The notes under the pieces are model-generated. The model saw nothing but the letters and a program-made list of their open reading frames with translations. It was not told the DNA's origin and did no database searches. A stretch of 64,000 nucleotides of DNA. Origin: Cryptosporidium bovis. Taxonomy: Eukaryota; Apicomplexa; Conoidasida; Eucoccidiorida; Cryptosporidiidae. Numbering within the stretch: position 1 is the first letter of the stretch; every line of letters begins with the position of its first letter. Made by a program: the position numbers and the translations under genes. Below are positions 19,782 through 30,341 of this stretch, piece by piece. Where the stretch lies: NCBI GenBank assembly GCA_009768925.2, contig VHIT02000016.1, forward strand, positions 62,001-126,000. Direction: 5' to 3'.

Positions 19782-19962
19782 ACAAAATAGTTTTTATTAT
19801 TTCAAGAGTATGGTGTAAATTACTTTAAAAATTGAGTTTGTAATTCTAGATTTAGGGTGAAATGTACTTTTAGTATTTTAGAAACAGTAGGGTTTTTTAA
19901 CTACAAAATTATTTTTAATGAAAAAAAAATCATCAGATCTAACTTTTAAAAACTTAATTGGT

Positions 19963-22476
19963 CTATTCCACAAATATACAATTTGTGTATTCTTCATACA
20001 TCTTATAATGATGTTTCCCTGAAGAACCCGAGTCGTTCTTCTCAAATAAATTTTTAAGTTGATCCTGAAATACCTTTGCCGAATTAAAAGTAATTTCAAA
20101 TTCATTATTTAACCTGTCTAATCCTCTGATTTTTTTGGCTATATTTTTTAAAGTTGACCTCATTGCAATTGGTATCTTTCTGATAGTTTCAAATGTTGAA
20201 GAAAACAAGTTGGTTTTTATTGTGCAATAAAAGAACTTATTATCGTATAATTTCAAAGGAAAATGGTTAAATAAGTGATCTGCCTCAATATTTAATATAA
20301 TTGTCCTTTTTCTTGGAAGGAGAGATATTGCTAATGCATTTAGAGGTATCGGCCCACCCATTTCTGAAGCCGCGAACCCGAAATAGAACTTGTGTTTCCA
20401 ATCGAAACTGCAAACTCTTCTTGAAAGTATCTTTTCTGTTTTATCCGATCTCAAACCCGTTAATTTTGTATTTCTATTGGGTCTCTCACATACATTCACG
20501 AACCTATCTATATTTTCAGAAACTTTTGAACACATTTTAGACTTTTTTGTTTCATCAAATTCCCATGCATCTATGTTTGATAGTAAAAATGTAATATCTG
20601 AATATGAAGGGTGTGATTCGGGTAGATTTATGAATAATGTCATAATATCATTAAAGAATTTACAAGACGACAAAAATATAAAGTATACTGGCTTTGGATT
20701 GGTAATATCGTAATTACACTGCGATTCTGCAAACCTTCCAGGAATATGTTCAGAAATTTTCTCACGAATTGTCTTTGAAATTTCATTTGCACTAGCATTC
20801 AGAGGAGCATTGTTAAGTACTGTATTAATAATATCTGGAAGATATTTTGAATTTACACCTTTCAATTTGTTAAATTCAGAACCTGGAAAGTCCACTGTTA
20901 GAGTGTCTGGTTGAGAACCTTTCATTTCTTGTTCTATTCTTTCATCAATACTCAAACCAAAAAATGGGACCACTGGAAAAACGATCATGTTATATTCATG
21001 ATATTCCTCAATACACGACAATCTTACGTGGGAAGATGTGTCATCTATCAATATTGTAACTATCTCATCAATCTTACCTTTTTCTCTGTTTTTGAAAGGA
21101 AATCTAAAGTTTTTTTCGAGTTCAAAATTAGATATATTCATTAAAGATTGATCATAATACTCATTCTTCAGTGCATCGTCTGATGCGACAATATAATTTC
21201 TGAAGAGTTCAATGTCCTTTGCTTTCCAATAAAGCAAGTTCTTAAGAGGCCCCGGGCAATTTCTGAATCTATATTCCTCCCCCATATATGAAATAATGTT
21301 TTGTTCTTTTGCCTCAATTACCCTCTTGAAACTTTGATCTGTTGGAGAATCAGATTCATCAGCAAAATATCTATTATATATCCTCATAATATCCCAGCAT
21401 GAATAACAGAGCTTCTTTAACGTTGAAGGTTGAAGTTTTTTTATCGTTTCAGCTCCAAAAGTGACAATATATTGTTCTAATATCCTTGGATCATGTTGTT
21501 TTCTCTCTTTCATTAGGAATAGTAAAGTCATTGCAAACGGATTATATTTTCCAACTCTTCCTACTACAGCACCTTTGTTCACGAGGTGAAAAATATCTAA
21601 AAGAGTTCTGTCCACATCCCACAAAAGCAACAGCCTGGACTTAACATTGTCATGATCCTCCAATTCAAAATCTCTCTCACTCATATAATTTACTATTTCA
21701 ACATCATTAAAGGGGCCATTATCATCTAAATCACTCATCAAGTCAAATGTATCATTTTTCAAATTCATTTTGTCCTCATTTTCATTCGAAAAATGCCTAA
21801 TTTTTTCAATGTCCTCAAGTTCCTCAGACGCCCTTTCGCTATAAAAATCCGAAAAGTCGTCTTTTTTATCCAATTTACTGTTCTTTATTGGCACATCATG
21901 TCTACCCTTATCAATTATTTTTACATCAAATAACTCCGAACTAGGTAAGAAGAATTGATCTATTGAACTAAGAAAATGTAACAAATGATCACAAATTCCC
22001 TCACATATAGTAACCGACAAGTCATTTATTGTCTCCACATATTTTTGGTCAGAACCAAATGAAGCAAATAAACATGAATCTATACAACAATCCTTAAAGT
22101 TCGAAATTCCTCTTGTACCACCTTGTCTGAGTATCTCTTCGTAGAATCTGATAATGTCGAAATCTTGAAGTTTGCTTCCTACTTCTAATCGATTATCCAA
22201 CAAAAAATCCGATACTAAAAGAGCCAATATTCCCAATCTAAATGGCGCAGGTCTGGAAACCTTGTATATCTCAGGTTTATATGACAATGTATGATTAAAA
22301 GAAGTCATTTTTATTCCTTTAAATATCTCAAAGGAACTCCTTTCTGTATTTCTCTTCTCCATCGCAATTACAAGTGGAGTTAGTGTAGGAGCAAGGAGAT
22401 AAAACGAATTGAAGACAAAAAACAAAAAGAATACCACAAACTCGTTGATATACATTTTGAATTTCTCTCCTCTCAT
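19963..22476 (-). CDS. Secreted protein with HAD-phosphatase-like motifs
   Basis: The frame runs back to a TTG at 22488, but the first ATG is at 22476 (837 aa) and another is at 22455. The latter starts a strong signal sequence (NEFVVFFLFFVFNSFYLLA). After an acidic linker, a HAD-like core appears: motif I LLWDVDRTLLD (D-x-D-x-T, near residue 290), a candidate motif II/III region (NYIVASDDALK, around 430), and an acidic motif IV ILIDDTSSHVR (near 478). This order resembles HAD-family or FCP1-type phosphatases. The rest, including a Cys-containing N-terminal part (FKDCCIDSCLF) and a long C-terminal part, is unfamiliar. The 3' end faces the acyl-CoA synthetase gene with a spacer of about 180 bp. 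Catalytic function is inferred. Confidence 0.7.
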   Translation of the reverse strand: MRGEKFKMYINEFVVFFLFFVFNSFYLLAPTLTPLVIAMEKRNTERSSFEIFKGIKMTSFNHTLSYKPEIYKVSRPAPFRLGILALLVSDFLLDNRLEVGSKLQDFDIIRFYEEILRQGGTRGISNFKDCCIDSCLFASFGSDQKYVETINDLSVTICEGICDHLLHFLSSIDQFFLPSSELFDVKIIDKGRHDVPIKNSKLDKKDDFSDFYSERASEELEDIEKIRHFSNENEDKMNLKNDTFDLMSDLDDNGPFNDVEIVNYMSERDFELEDHDNVKSRLLLLWDVDRTLLDIFHLVNKGAVVGRVGKYNPFAMTLLFLMKERKQHDPRILEQYIVTFGAETIKKLQPSTLKKLCYSCWDIMRIYNRYFADESDSPTDQSFKRVIEAKEQNIISYMGEEYRFRNCPGPLKNLLYWKAKDIELFRNYIVASDDALKNEYYDQSLMNISNFELEKNFRFPFKNREKGKIDEIVTILIDDTSSHVRLSCIEEYHEYNMIVFPVVPFFGLSIDERIEQEMKGSQPDTLTVDFPGSEFNKLKGVNSKYLPDIINTVLNNAPLNASANEISKTIREKISEHIPGRFAESQCNYDITNPKPVYFIFLSSCKFFNDIMTLFINLPESHPSYSDITFLLSNIDAWEFDETKKSKMCSKVSENIDRFVNVCERPNRNTKLTGLRSDKTEKILSRRVCSFDWKHKFYFGFAASEMGGPIPLNALAISLLPRKRTIILNIEADHLFNHFPLKLYDNKFFYCTIKTNLFSSTFETIRKIPIAMRSTLKNIAKKIRGLDRLNNEFEITFNSAKVFQDQLKNLFEKNDSGSSGKHHYKMYEEYTNCIFVE

Positions 22477-22893
22477 CACCAGAAACAATTACAATATATT
22501 ATTTTTCTCATAAAATTCTATTTTGAATTTATCAAAAATATTGAAAAAAAACTTTGTTGTAACTGTATTTAAATTACCAATTAATCATACACAGCCTCCT
22601 GTTTCAAGAGTGTTAAACCATACAAGAGAAACTCAAAGATACATATAAACATAAAATTATTCGTTATACCTGCACAATATAATCAGCTTATTTGCATTTA
22701 CTTCTTAAACTCTGTTTGCCCTCTCCTCTTGAATTCTAGTGACTTTTTTTTTGCTATTTACATATAGATCATCTGGCGGCAAAAATAAGTTAAAAAAGGA
22801 AAAAAATCCGAATCAGTATAGATAAAATTGGTCATGTATTAAAATCATGTCGATTTATTATAGCTAGAGTAATCAACTAAAAAATTAACACCT
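22477..22893. other. Intergenic region, nothing recognised
   Basis: 417 bp between two minus-strand secreted-protein genes. A TGGCGGC occurs near 22774, about 300 bp upstream of the HAD-like gene; its relevance is uncertain. No RNA gene is seen. Confidence 0.3.
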
Positions 22894-25458
22894 TCACACA
22901 ATGGCGGTATCATAGTATACACCATCATTAAGTGAGCACTTGATCTCTATTTCCATCGATTTCATACTCAATTCGCTATCATTCGAATTAGCAGAAATTG
23001 CAATAACTGTCTTGCTGGGGTTAATTATTCCACTTGTTGCACCAAATCCGAGGATCCCTATTAACGAAACCTCTATACTCATTGCAGAATCCCTATCAAC
23101 AACAAGAGGGACTGACAATAATGTAGGCGGAATTGCTGTATCTCGTGAATATTTTTTAGTGGGATCATCAAAGAAACTTTGATTTTCGTTCGTGAATGAG
23201 GAGTCCCAATCAAATTGATCCATTAAAAATATATTGAATTCACCATTTGATGTAAATTTGCTGAATTCAATTATGGCATTAGCCGACGTTATTGTATTTA
23301 AACAAGGAATTTTTGAGAAATCGAATAATAAAAGTCCCACGCTATTTATGTTCACAACTGAAGTAGTGGATGACGAAGTCCACTTGCCCTTCTCTAGTTG
23401 ACCAAACATTGTATTATTTACCACAGTTTCATGACTTCCCCCACTAATTTTTCCATTTGAAAGTGCAAGTCCTGGATTCCATGTTATCTCAACGAATGGA
23501 AGTGATAGAGTCAGATTTTTGTCATGAACATCTGACTTCGGTGTGACTAAAAATGAAATTAAACCAATATTAAATTCTCTTTGTGTTATTGCATCCGAAA
23601 CTAACTTCAATACGTCTATTTTCGTTTGTCCTCCAACATTTAACTTAAAGTCAATACTTGAAATTGTTTCTAATTCACTTTTTTCGCTTATTGATAGAAT
23701 TTCTATTGGTCTCACTAAATGAAGAGTATAGTCTATTGTTTCATAAATTGTAGTATCGCTCTCGTTGCTATTTCTTAAATTGTTTGCGGCCTCCATTTCA
23801 TTTTGTATTACCTCGTTTGTATTTGTTGACTTGTCAATTAATGTAAAATTCATTCCAAGCAAACTTTGAGTTGTAATGAAAGGTATTGAAAACTGGGATA
23901 CTAGTGCAGAATTTCCTGAAATGCTTTGTTGATTTGAAACAATATTTTCTACACTGAGCGAATCAAAATTTACAACTTTTCCGTTCTCATTTAAAAATAC
24001 AGTACACATGGATGCAATGTTTGAATTCGAAAATGTTGTCGAATTAAGGTACTCCATGGACTGATATGTATTTGAAGGATCGTATTGATAAGTTAGCTTA
24101 GCCTTGTTTGATGTGAAAATTGCACCAATATAATCATCTGGTAGGTAAAGGGCAATATAAACATTACCTAAACTTAAATTAGAGACCCCATTAAAAAGCT
24201 TTGTTATATCAACTATTAAAGTTTTGACACCACCTTCAAGTGAGAATGGAACCTTGATAGTATTTAGAGGGTCTTCAAATGACTTTCTAAATTCACCATA
24301 ACTTAACTTAGCAACTGAGAAGTTAGGTCTCAACAATGATATATATATATCTGTTGAAACATTTCCTTTGTCCTTAAAAACGGAGACGGGGATATAAATC
24401 TTTGCTCTCCTTATAGAAAACAAAACTCCTGCAAGAGAAAGTTGGAAACCAAAAATACCCATCGCTTTTGTAGTGCCTAATGAAGTTATTTGAACAAGAC
24501 ATTGACCATCCATAACTTTCGGACAATAATCGTTAAATCTGGATTTTTCTTCGCTATCTGGGTCAATAATGGACCTGCCAAACACGGAATATGATCTAGC
24601 TTGAATTAATTTGTTCTGTTGAATAGCTCTTTCACCAATACCTCCATAACTATAAAAAGGGATCGAATCAATATTAATATAAAATCTTGCAACAGAATAA
24701 ACCTCATTTATGAAATTTAACTTCATCGATAAGGTTGAAGGTGAAACTAATATCGTAACTTTTTTAATATCGAATTCGTTTGGAAGAGATGAGAATAGTC
24801 CTACAATATCAACTGAGTAGAGTGTTTTCCCTGGAACAATACTAACTTCAACAGACAAGAAGGACGATCCTCTTAATACAGGCGTTGAACTTTCTTCTCT
24901 ATATGAAAGTGTAACTAATCTAATACTTACTTTGCAATTGGATTCCGGATTTTCAACTTTAAAATTTACCACAAACTTATTAATTAGATTAATACTTTGA
25001 ATTATTGATGTTTCAAATGTGTATATCGCAGATCCAAGTAAAATGTTTTCATCAGAAAGTGCTACCCTTATAGTCGAACTAGACGAAGAATTATAATATT
25101 TATAGTCCGTGGATAGTGGTATTTTATTGCACTCAAGATTTGGGCATATCTCTGGGCTGTACACAATTCCCTCATATTTTATACACCTAATAATAACTTC
25201 CTCAGATATGGAATTCAGTGGATTTAATGGAAATAATGATTTGATTGCCATAAAATTTGTTTGGTTTAACAAATCAAAAAATACATTATCGCCATTAAGA
25301 GAAAGATAATTTAGTGGATCCTCCCAAGAGTCAATTAGAGAATCATTTACATGTTCATTTGTTAATAAACTTGTAGGGTCGAAAAAATCGCTAAATCCAT
25401 AGCTCACACCAACGATAGACGCAAAAAAGAATATAAAAGCAAAAAATGCATTCTCCAT
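22894..25458 (-). CDS. Large secreted beta-rich protein
   Basis: 854 aa from the ATG at 25458. A signal peptide is evident at residues 1-21 (AFFAFIFFFASIVGVSYG). The mature protein is rich in Ser, Thr, Ile, Val and Asn with an alternating pattern suggesting beta sandwiches. Segments such as LLLFDFSKIP followed by SANAIIEFSKF resemble the LxFDLS-x-IP...SAxLxL signature of DNRLRE-type carbohydrate-binding modules. The similarity is weak, so this is a hint only. Cysteines are few. There is no C-terminal membrane segment. It is the last of the secreted-protein run in the left part of the window. Confidence 0.72.
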   Translation of the reverse strand: MENAFFAFIFFFASIVGVSYGFSDFFDPTSLLTNEHVNDSLIDSWEDPLNYLSLNGDNVFFDLLNQTNFMAIKSLFPLNPLNSISEEVIIRCIKYEGIVYSPEICPNLECNKIPLSTDYKYYNSSSSSTIRVALSDENILLGSAIYTFETSIIQSINLINKFVVNFKVENPESNCKVSIRLVTLSYREESSTPVLRGSSFLSVEVSIVPGKTLYSVDIVGLFSSLPNEFDIKKVTILVSPSTLSMKLNFINEVYSVARFYINIDSIPFYSYGGIGERAIQQNKLIQARSYSVFGRSIIDPDSEEKSRFNDYCPKVMDGQCLVQITSLGTTKAMGIFGFQLSLAGVLFSIRRAKIYIPVSVFKDKGNVSTDIYISLLRPNFSVAKLSYGEFRKSFEDPLNTIKVPFSLEGGVKTLIVDITKLFNGVSNLSLGNVYIALYLPDDYIGAIFTSNKAKLTYQYDPSNTYQSMEYLNSTTFSNSNIASMCTVFLNENGKVVNFDSLSVENIVSNQQSISGNSALVSQFSIPFITTQSLLGMNFTLIDKSTNTNEVIQNEMEAANNLRNSNESDTTIYETIDYTLHLVRPIEILSISEKSELETISSIDFKLNVGGQTKIDVLKLVSDAITQREFNIGLISFLVTPKSDVHDKNLTLSLPFVEITWNPGLALSNGKISGGSHETVVNNTMFGQLEKGKWTSSSTTSVVNINSVGLLLFDFSKIPCLNTITSANAIIEFSKFTSNGEFNIFLMDQFDWDSSFTNENQSFFDDPTKKYSRDTAIPPTLLSVPLVVDRDSAMSIEVSLIGILGFGATSGIINPSKTVIAISANSNDSELSMKSMEIEIKCSLNDGVYYDTAIV

Positions 25459-26274
25459 AATTAGTACTTTTTAATTTACTCTGTCAACAAATCCTAAATC
25501 ACGGACAAAATCTATATTCCACTATTACTATTATTACTGTTTCACCAAGATCAACTTTCATATAATTGACACCAAAAAGCTACGTTCTCATTTGTTTTTA
25601 AAACATGCTGCCCGCCTTATTACTTATTATTTGAACCAAAATATCCATACACAACCCCACTAATCATACATAAGTCAACACAAGCAAAAAAAAATTGTTA
25701 ATTTGTTTAGTAGTTCCTAATGAAAATGTGTTTTCTGTATAGTAGTTGTTCCTATTTAAATATTCACCTCTAACCCACATTATTAAAAGAAATTACAGCA
25801 GAGCATATCCCTTTTTCACTTATTTTAATTCTGTTCGAGTTCCACTAAAGGTGGCATTTCACGTTTTTCTATACCCTGAAACTAAAATAAAACAATTATA
25901 CAGGAGAATCCAGGTTGATTCTTGAGTGGGTCACTGAAAACTGCGGTTTTTCAAGCATGCCCTAAGTTAATGTCTAAAAGCAGTGGAATTTCATAAATTC
26001 TGGCTACCTAAAAATTTAATATAAAGCAGTAAACACACAAAAAAAATCCTGTACAATAAAACTCTCAAAAGAAAACCTTCATTAATAATATGTTTGTGTT
26101 GTTAATTTTCGGTATGATCACATAAACCATTAAAACAAAATAAAAGTGGGGATAATAAGGAAAAAGTACGAGGGAAAGTTATTTGGACAAAAGAATTAAA
26201 TAAGCGGTAACTTTTAATGTTCATCTAAATTGAAATATTGCACCAAGTAAAATTAAAGAAATAAGTAAAAAATA
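25459..26274. other. 816 bp divergent intergenic region with a GC-richer hairpin
   Basis: This lies between the secreted protein gene (-) and the PP2C gene (+). A GC-richer island at about 25905-25975 includes TGAAAAC (25935-25941) pairing with GTTTTTCA (25946-25953) with one bulge. A flanking CTTGA (25921-25925) could pair with TCAAG (25951-25955). No known RNA family was recognised; the rest is plain AT-rich sequence. Confidence 0.3.
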
Positions 26275-27409
26275 ATGTCAAAAAATTTGCTTGTGTGTAC
26301 AGAGCTGTTTGATACTCCGTTGAAATTTGGGGATTACGAGGTTACTGTTGATCAGAGTAGAGGTAAGATGTACTTTAAAATTTAGTTGCAACAAAAAATA
26401 AACTATTACTCCATAGGAAGTAGAAAAACACAAGAAGATCGGTTTTGTATTGGTACAAAGCTTATTGATGGCCATGAAGACATTTTTTTTTTAGGTGTTT
26501 TTGATGGAACAGTTGGTAAGTTTAGATCTATTATCAATTGACTGTAATAATCTTTTTTTTAGGCGACTTTGCATCAGATAATATTAAGGATATTATTATA
26601 CCTGCAATGCTAAGTACCCAAATATGGTATGTAATTAACTCACTATCCATGATTGTTAATTAAAATTTTATTTTAGGAAACTCGTTGTGGAAAAAATCAA
26701 TAAAGACGACCTAAAAATTACTGAAGAGTTAAGGGACTTGCTAAGGGACTTATTGATATCAACGTTCAAAACAGCAGATGATATCTTAATAGAAAGATGC
26801 AGAATTGAACAGAAACACTACTCCTCTTCAACAGGTGTAGTATTACTCTTTATCAAAAAAATACTGATAGTTGCCCATATAGGTGACTCTCGTTCAGCTG
26901 CATGTGTACATATTGATTCGGCGATACTTGGCCAATTTCTTACCTTCGACCACAAGCCTGATCAACCACTCGAATATCGTAGGATTATAGACAATGGTGG
27001 CACCGTGGAATATTTACAAAATCACAATAATAAGCCATTCATCAGAGGTGGTGATTTTACGAGGAGAAGGGCGAGGGGAGAAACCCCGATGCAACTCCAA
27101 TATTCTAGGGCATTTGGAGGCAAGGACTTAAAACCTTATGGTCTTAGTTGCCTTCCTGATGTCACAATAATTGACCTAAATAGCAGTTATCACTCTTTTA
27201 TAATCGCCTCTGACGGTGTTTGGGATGTTTTTTCTGCACAGAGGGCATGTGACCTAATAATGTACTCTATTGATCTCGGAATAAATCCTGCAAAATACCT
27301 CGTCGGCGCAGTTTTGAATGAAACACGAACAAAAAACTCAAATTGCGACAATTTAACAGCAATATGCATCTACTGCAAAAATAGAGCACAAAAACACTTT
27401 GATGGTTAA
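26275..27409 (+). CDS. PP2C-family protein phosphatase (four exons)
   Basis: Exons 26275-26362, 26417-26515, 26563-26626 and 26677-27409 give a 327 aa protein. The three introns (54, 47 and 50 nt) all run GT...AG and restore the frame. PP2C motifs run in order: SRKTQEDRF (about 31-39), the metal-binding Asp in VFDGTVGDFAS (about 57), AHIGDSRSA, LTFDHKPDQ followed by E-Y-R-R-I, the RAF segment, IIASDGVWDV and NCDNLTAI near the C terminus. These are the Mg2+/Mn2+-dependent Ser/Thr phosphatase residues. Unusually, the DGHGG motif is DGTVG and the usual RALGD is RAFGG, so one metal-site Asp may be shifted or lost. No targeting signal is visible; it is probably cytosolic or nuclear. Confidence 0.88.
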
Positions 27410-27730
27410 TATACACAACGAAAAATATAGTTGTAGGAAGCATAATTTTTTTGAATTATAAAATCAACAACAAAATTATTCGGTAGTAGTAAACTTAAAC
27501 ATGAAATACTTATGGTTGCGAATTATCGAAAGTGAAAATATAAATATTTTGACTATAATATTAGTTAATTATCACGCAAAAATGTTTTATTAAAATTGTT
27601 GTCATTTAGTTTTCCCTCTCCTCCAATTTTTCCAGGTTACGGAGGTACTTTACCAAGGTAGATTCACGTACCGCCCAAGGGCTTGGAATTCACCAAATTA
27701 TAAAAATTATTGGGTTATTTCCTGGACAAA
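27410..27730. other. Spacer and 5' leader of V-ATPase subunit F gene
   Basis: 321 bp. The part just upstream of the ATG (27636-27695) is GC-richer and can fold: GGTAC (27644-27648) with GTACC (27668-27672), and CCCAAGGGC beyond. No known element was recognised. Confidence 0.3.
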
Positions 27731-28108
27731 ATGTCTGACCAGGGACCAAGCAAGCTACAAAACTTAAAAGTGTACATTATTGGTGATGAGGATACAGTTG
27801 CTGGATTTCTCTTAACCGGGATTGGAGCAAGAGACGCCCAAGGAAAAACTAATTTTTTAATTGTAGACTCAAAGACTCCAAAAACACAGATTGAAGAATC
27901 ATTCAGAGATTTCGTGAGCCAACCAGACTGTGGAATTATAATTATTAATCAATCTATTGCTGAAGAAATTAGATACCTTGTCAACACTCACGATAAAATT
28001 ATCCCAACAATTCTAGAAGTCCCGAGCAAAAACAAGCCCTATGATGCAGCGAAGGATTCGGTCATGCAGAGAATTAAGCTTTTTTACGGTGGATCCCTTC
28101 CAGAATAA
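27731..28108 (+). CDS. V-type proton ATPase subunit F
   Basis: The open frame begins at a TTG (27710), but the proper ATG is 27731, giving 125 aa, the normal size of eukaryotic subunit F. Conserved features are KVYIIGDEDTVAGFLLTGIG near the N terminus, FLIVDSKT, the acidic/hydrophobic stretch IIIINQSIAEEIR, and the IPTILEVPSKNKPYD segment. Subunit F sits in the V1 central rotor stalk of the proton pump that acidifies endomembrane compartments. It ends convergent with the minus-strand gene at 28263. Confidence 0.95.
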   Translation: MSDQGPSKLQNLKVYIIGDEDTVAGFLLTGIGARDAQGKTNFLIVDSKTPKTQIEESFRDFVSQPDCGIIIINQSIAEEIRYLVNTHDKIIPTILEVPSKNKPYDAAKDSVMQRIKLFYGGSLPE

Positions 28109-28262
28109 ACCCAGAACTGTTGTAGTTTATAAATAGTTCACTTTTAGGATTAGAATTAGACAATACTACATTTAAAACAAAAGAAAACATATCCTAATTT
28201 TGTCTACGCTTCAAAAACCAGAATTTGTTCTTTTTTCTCCTTAGTTTTATGTCGTATTAAAT

Positions 28263-28919
28263 CTAAGTTGATTTTATATTTAGGAAAGGATTGTCAAAAT
28301 GGTTACGTTTGAATCTCAACGAATTTATTTTCCTTTGCCTAACATTTTTTATTAATATTGGAATAGCGGATGAATTCGTAACAAGAAAATTCAATATAGC
28401 ACCGTATCTCTCTTTGCACTTATTTACTCTCGACTGAATCCTCTTTGACTCAGAATCCAAAATATCACCTAACCAGTGCTTTTCATCACAATTTACCTCT
28501 TTAATTAGATCACTGATTGGTATATGTTTCATTAAACTTCCTCTTAAATCACTCTCTGTGTGAAGCCACGTATTTGGGTCATCCCTATTTCTGAAGGTTA
28601 ACACAAATTGTTTATTATTTAAATATATTTGTGGTCCTTTCTGTTGAAAATTTACTAAAAAATTTTTAACGTGATATTCAGGGGTGTTTGAGAAGCAATT
28701 CAGTAATTTTCTACTTTCTTCCTTTATAGAATTAAAAATTAAGTCCGCTTCTGCCTTTTCAGATGAACTATTATACGGGAACAAGGTTCCATTTAGAAGT
28801 GGTCCCATCAAATCTATCAGTTCTGGTAAAAATAAATGTTTCTCTTCTTTTGAATTTAAATATTCAAATTTAATATCATTTGGTTCCGTATTTTTAAACT
28901 CTATTCTATTAATTGCCAT
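28263..28919 (-). CDS. Conserved-looking protein of unknown function, 218 aa
   Basis: 218 aa from the ATG at 28919. Soluble, with no signal peptide or membrane segment. It starts MAINRIEFKNTEP, has mixed alpha/beta composition and ends in a basic stretch (IKNVRQRKINSLRFKRNH). A Trp-containing segment (DDPNTWLHTESDLRGSL) sits in the middle. I recognise no domain. The basic tail would fit a nuclear or RNA-binding role, but that is speculation. It lies downstream of the syntaxin gene on the same strand. Confidence 0.6.
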   Translation of the reverse strand: MAINRIEFKNTEPNDIKFEYLNSKEEKHLFLPELIDLMGPLLNGTLFPYNSSSEKAEADLIFNSIKEESRKLLNCFSNTPEYHVKNFLVNFQQKGPQIYLNNKQFVLTFRNRDDPNTWLHTESDLRGSLMKHIPISDLIKEVNCDEKHWLGDILDSESKRIQSRVNKCKERYGAILNFLVTNSSAIPILIKNVRQRKINSLRFKRNHFDNPFLNIKST

Positions 28920-29272
28920 TGTCTCTTATGATTATCTTCGAACCTTTATCTTTTTTTATTGTTCATGTCTTTTCTAGATTTTCATTTCAACCGTGATAAA
29001 CTGTTCTCCGTTGATATTTGAAAAAAAAAATTCCCTAGTTATTTACTGTACTTTAATTGATAAATAAAAATATCTCTAAAATTCAATTAATCGGCAATGC
29101 CTTTTTTTTATTTTTAGATAGAAGAGTAAACGTAATAACACATCATCTGCTTATTGCAAGTGGCCGCCACACAAATCTCCAAACCCATGCAACAAAAATT
29201 CAGTCGGATAAAATTCAAAAATTATTTTCATAGGTAATTTCAATGTATTAAATTAATAACTGTATCATTTTT
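28920..29272. other. Intergenic region, nothing recognised
   Basis: 353 bp between two minus-strand genes, AT-rich. A GGCCGCC lies near 29162, about 240 bp upstream of the 28919 start. No RNA gene is seen. Confidence 0.3.
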
Positions 29273-30341
29273 TTAATATATTATTTTAAAAACTAGAATA
29301 ACTACTTCGATAACTATTAAAATAGATAATAATTGTATTATCTTTGTAAAAATACGCCTTCCTGAACTATTCTCAATATTAATTATTTGTTTGTGTGCAT
29401 TTTGAATTGTATAAAATGAGTTGTCAACATTGTTGTCTATTCTATCAACAAGAGAACCTTGTTCAATTACAATAGAGACCATTTCCTTGAAGATTGAATG
29501 AAGCTCAGAAATATCTCTTATTATCCTCGTTATTTCCTGAAATGTTTAAAAGATTATTCACGCTGTTTTAATCTCAACGAAACGTACCTCGATTCCATTA
29601 ATTTTAGGTGTTAAAATCTGATCAACCAATTGATAGTTCTATTAAAAAGTCATTACCGAAACGAGATCGCTTGTAAAATCATCTCTTACCTGCAATTCCA
29701 ATTTTGTTTCGCTACTATTTGGTAAAATATTCACTGGATTTGTCTCCAACTTAGAAATATAATTTTTTTTCACTACTTTTAGTTGGTTTACAAGTGGATT
29801 AAGTTGTGTTATTATACTATTCTCAGCGTTTCTTCTCAATATTCTATTATATTTTGAACTAATAAATGAATCGTTCATGTTATTTTCCTCAGAAATATCT
29901 CGTAGAAGTCTCTCAATCCGTTTAAATGAACCGTATACTGCGTTTGCTAGTGAATCTATTTCACTTTCTGATATTTTCATTGTTTTATCCTCAAGAACGC
30001 AAATTAACTTTTTTTTCTGAGTTTTTTGTAAATGTGATAACATTTCTTTTGCTCTAGAAAGCTCTTCTAGTGCCTCGACATATTTGTCAACCCAAATTGG
30101 TGGTAAGTACCCTACTTCTATTTTTGTAATATTTTCATTCGAAACACTGTTCATATGTTTCACATCATTAACTATCACATTAGGAAATATAAAGTTAAAA
30201 TTATATGTAATTTAAACATTACATACCTTTCTCTGAAATATTTTCAGAATTAAATATTCCGAAACGATCAATTCGTTTTTTGTGATTAGTTCTAAACCTT
30301 AGATAGACATGGGTTAAATCTACTACTGAAGTAACTTTCAT
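29273..30341 (-). CDS. Qa-SNARE, syntaxin-16/Tlg2 type (four exons)
   Basis: Exons on the minus strand: 30341-30227, 30171-29690, 29638-29588 and 29536-29273. They give 303 aa, with introns of 55, 51 and 51 nt. The N terminus has DLTHVYLRFRTNHKKR, like the LTDAFLLLRN start of syntaxin 16. YLPPIWVDKY matches the PPxWVD signature between the N-peptide and the Habc helices. Helices follow to about 200. The SNARE helix is split by an intron: IEEITRIIRDISELHSIF then KEMVSIVIEQGSLVDRIDNN, with the zero-layer Gln in EQG. A single C-terminal anchor (IIQLLSILIVIEVVILVF) ends the protein. It would act in endosome-to-trans-Golgi fusion. Confidence 0.88.

Noticed and set aside
20301-20713. Overlapping plus-strand ORFs of 79 and 107 codons
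   Set aside because: Antisense to the HAD-like gene, which has a signal peptide and coherent motifs in one long frame.
26278-26475. 65-codon minus-strand ORF
   Set aside because: It is the antisense of PP2C exons 1-2 and their intron; the plus strand encodes clear PP2C motifs.
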